DNA from: an uncultured Ruminococcus sp.
GTDB lineage: Bacteria; Bacillota; Clostridia; Oscillospirales; Ruminococcaceae
Direction of reading: 5' to 3'
DNA: 7,451 bases
Assembly (NCBI GenBank): GCA_947174085.1
Contig: CAMWHN010000102.1
Span: forward strand, 1 to 7,451
Positions 7,201 to 7,451 of this stretch are shown in pieces. The notes under the pieces were generated by a model. It searched no databases and was not told where the DNA came from. It saw only the letters and a list, made by a program, of their open reading frames with translations. The position numbers and the translations under genes are program-made. Each line of letters starts with the position of its first letter. Position 1 is the first letter of the stretch.

Positions 7201-7441
7201 AATTTCCGAAGGTAGTCCGAATACAATGGATTTGCTAGAAAGTGGTAAAATTCATTATATGATTTCAACTTCTGCAAAAGGACGAATGCCGGCTCGTGAT
7301 AGCGTGAAAATGCGCCGTAAGTCTGTAGAACGTTCTATTTGTTCTCTCACAGCAGTTGACACAGCGAATGCACTTGCTAATGTATTATTATCAGAAAAAA
7401 CGATTGACGATGTAGAATTAATTGATATTACAAAAATATAA
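4247..7441 (+). CDS. carB: Carbamoyl phosphate synthetase, large subunit
   Basis: At 1064 aa this is full length (E. coli CarB is 1073 aa). Two homologous ATP-grasp halves make carboxyphosphate and then carbamoyl phosphate from bicarbonate, ammonia and two ATP. Half one begins with GSGPIIIGQ (14-22) and carries R129, R169 in RPAFTLGGTGGG, and the metal-site motif E298-V-N300-P-R302. Half two begins with GSGPIRIGQ (557-565) and carries R666, R706 in RPSYVLGG, and E831-V-N833-P-R835. An oligomerisation region (about 400-548) lies between. The last 130 residues form an MGS-like allosteric domain with ATSGTA (965-970), VRKISEG (983-989) and ISTSAKG (1006-1012), where UMP inhibition would be expected. 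By recalled alignment an Asn of the E. coli effector loop (INTT) is Ser here. AAAGGAG lies 11 bases before the ATG, inside carA. Old name in Bacillus: pyrAB. Confidence 0.98.
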   Translation: MPLRKDIKKVLVIGSGPIIIGQAAEFDYAGAQACRALKQEGLEVVLINSNPATIMTDKAMADKIYIEPLTLDVVKRVIELEKPDSVLSTLGGQTGLTLSMQLAEEGFLNSHDVKLLGANPETIHKAEDRQAFKDTMEKIGEPCIPSKVVETVEDAIAFAEEIGYPVIVRPAFTLGGTGGGIAYDKEQLQDISTNGLRLSPITQVLIEKCISGWKEIEFEVIRDSKGNVITVCSMENFDPVGVHTGDSIVIAPAVTLSDREYQMLRTASLNIISELKVEGGCNCQFALHPESMEYAVIEVNPRVSRSSALASKATGYPIAKVATKIAVGYSLDEIINQVTGKTYACFEPALDYVVIKFPKWAFDKFVYAKKTLGTQMKATGEVMAIGTSFEQAIMKAVRSTELGIDSMNMKKYATMPTEKILELLKNGVEDERSFQVFSALKKGVSVAQIHEITLIDEWFLEKLKNLVELEEWLADGELTEEKYLTAKKYGYLDSTIERFSRQKCPLHRNAVYKMVDTCAGEFKAETPYFYATYDDENEAEQFIQRKNSGKKKVIVFGSGPIRIGQGIEFDYCSVHCVWTLKELGYEAVICNNNPETVSTDFDTGDRLYFDPLTSEDVDNIIATEKPYGVVVQFGGQTAIKLTRHLADSGVKILGTSADNIDAAEDRERFDELLEKCRIPRPEGFTVMTTKEAIKVANKLGYPVLLRPSYVLGGQNMIIAHSEQDVIEYMGIITSHMIENPVLIDKYMMGTEVEVDAICDGKDFLIPGIMEHVERAGVHSGDSISVYPAQNLSKKIRETIIEYTKRLALALEVIGLVNIQYVVYRGEVYVIEVNPRSSRTVPYISKVTGIPMVDIATKIMFGATLKDLGYETGLHPVGDYVAVKVPVFSFEKLQDVDTMLGPEMKSTGECLGIGRNFEDALLKGLVAAGYDLKREGGVLISVRDSEKKEMIRIADKFSRMGFELYATSGTASYLNRNMIATNTVRKISEGSPNTMDLLESGKIHYMISTSAKGRMPARDSVKMRRKSVERSICSLTAVDTANALANVLLSEKTIDDVELIDITKI

Positions 7442-7446
7442 TTATT

Positions 7447-7451
7447 AGGAG
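7447..7451 (+). promoter_or_regulatory. Ribosome binding site of the next operon gene, off the right edge
   Basis: AGGAG begins 5 bases after the carB stop codon, and the window ends before a start codon. No terminator follows carB in the visible bases. This indicates that another co-transcribed gene follows immediately. In related operons this is often pyrK or pyrD, but nothing here identifies it. Confidence 0.65.

Overview
The window is one strand of an AT-rich, low-GC Gram-positive chromosome. AAAGGAG-type ribosome binding sites, AT-biased third positions and protein similarity fit the Firmicutes, most likely Clostridia (a Ruminococcaceae/Lachnospiraceae-like gut anaerobe). The lineage is inferred from style, not from a marker gene. 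Every gene is on the + strand and no mobile element, CRISPR array, tRNA or rRNA was seen.

Bases 1-686 hold the end of a tandem pair of small, very acidic proteins of unknown function. Only the last 16 codons of the first copy are inside the window. The second copy (189 aa) is complete and resembles DUF2262-type proteins. The duplicated unit runs about 22 bases past the stop codon and ends 3 bases before the -35 box of the next promoter.

Bases 687-859 are a compact regulatory leader. A strong extended -10 promoter is followed by a small hairpin, a 26-base A/T-only run and a near-perfect intrinsic terminator, all ahead of the first pyrimidine gene. This is the layout of a transcription attenuator. 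No canonical PyrR-binding sequence was found. The two hairpins share arm sequences and have complementary loops, so they can kiss or refold into one long alternative duplex. This is the most interesting part of the window.

Bases 860-7441 are four intact pyrimidine biosynthesis genes in the order pyrC (dihydroorotase), pyrF (OMP decarboxylase), carA and carB (the two subunits of carbamoyl phosphate synthetase). CarAB makes carbamoyl phosphate, PyrC closes the dihydroorotate ring and PyrF makes UMP. The intervening steps (PyrB, PyrD/PyrK, PyrE) are not in the window. The last five bases are a ribosome binding site, so the operon appears to continue beyond the right edge.
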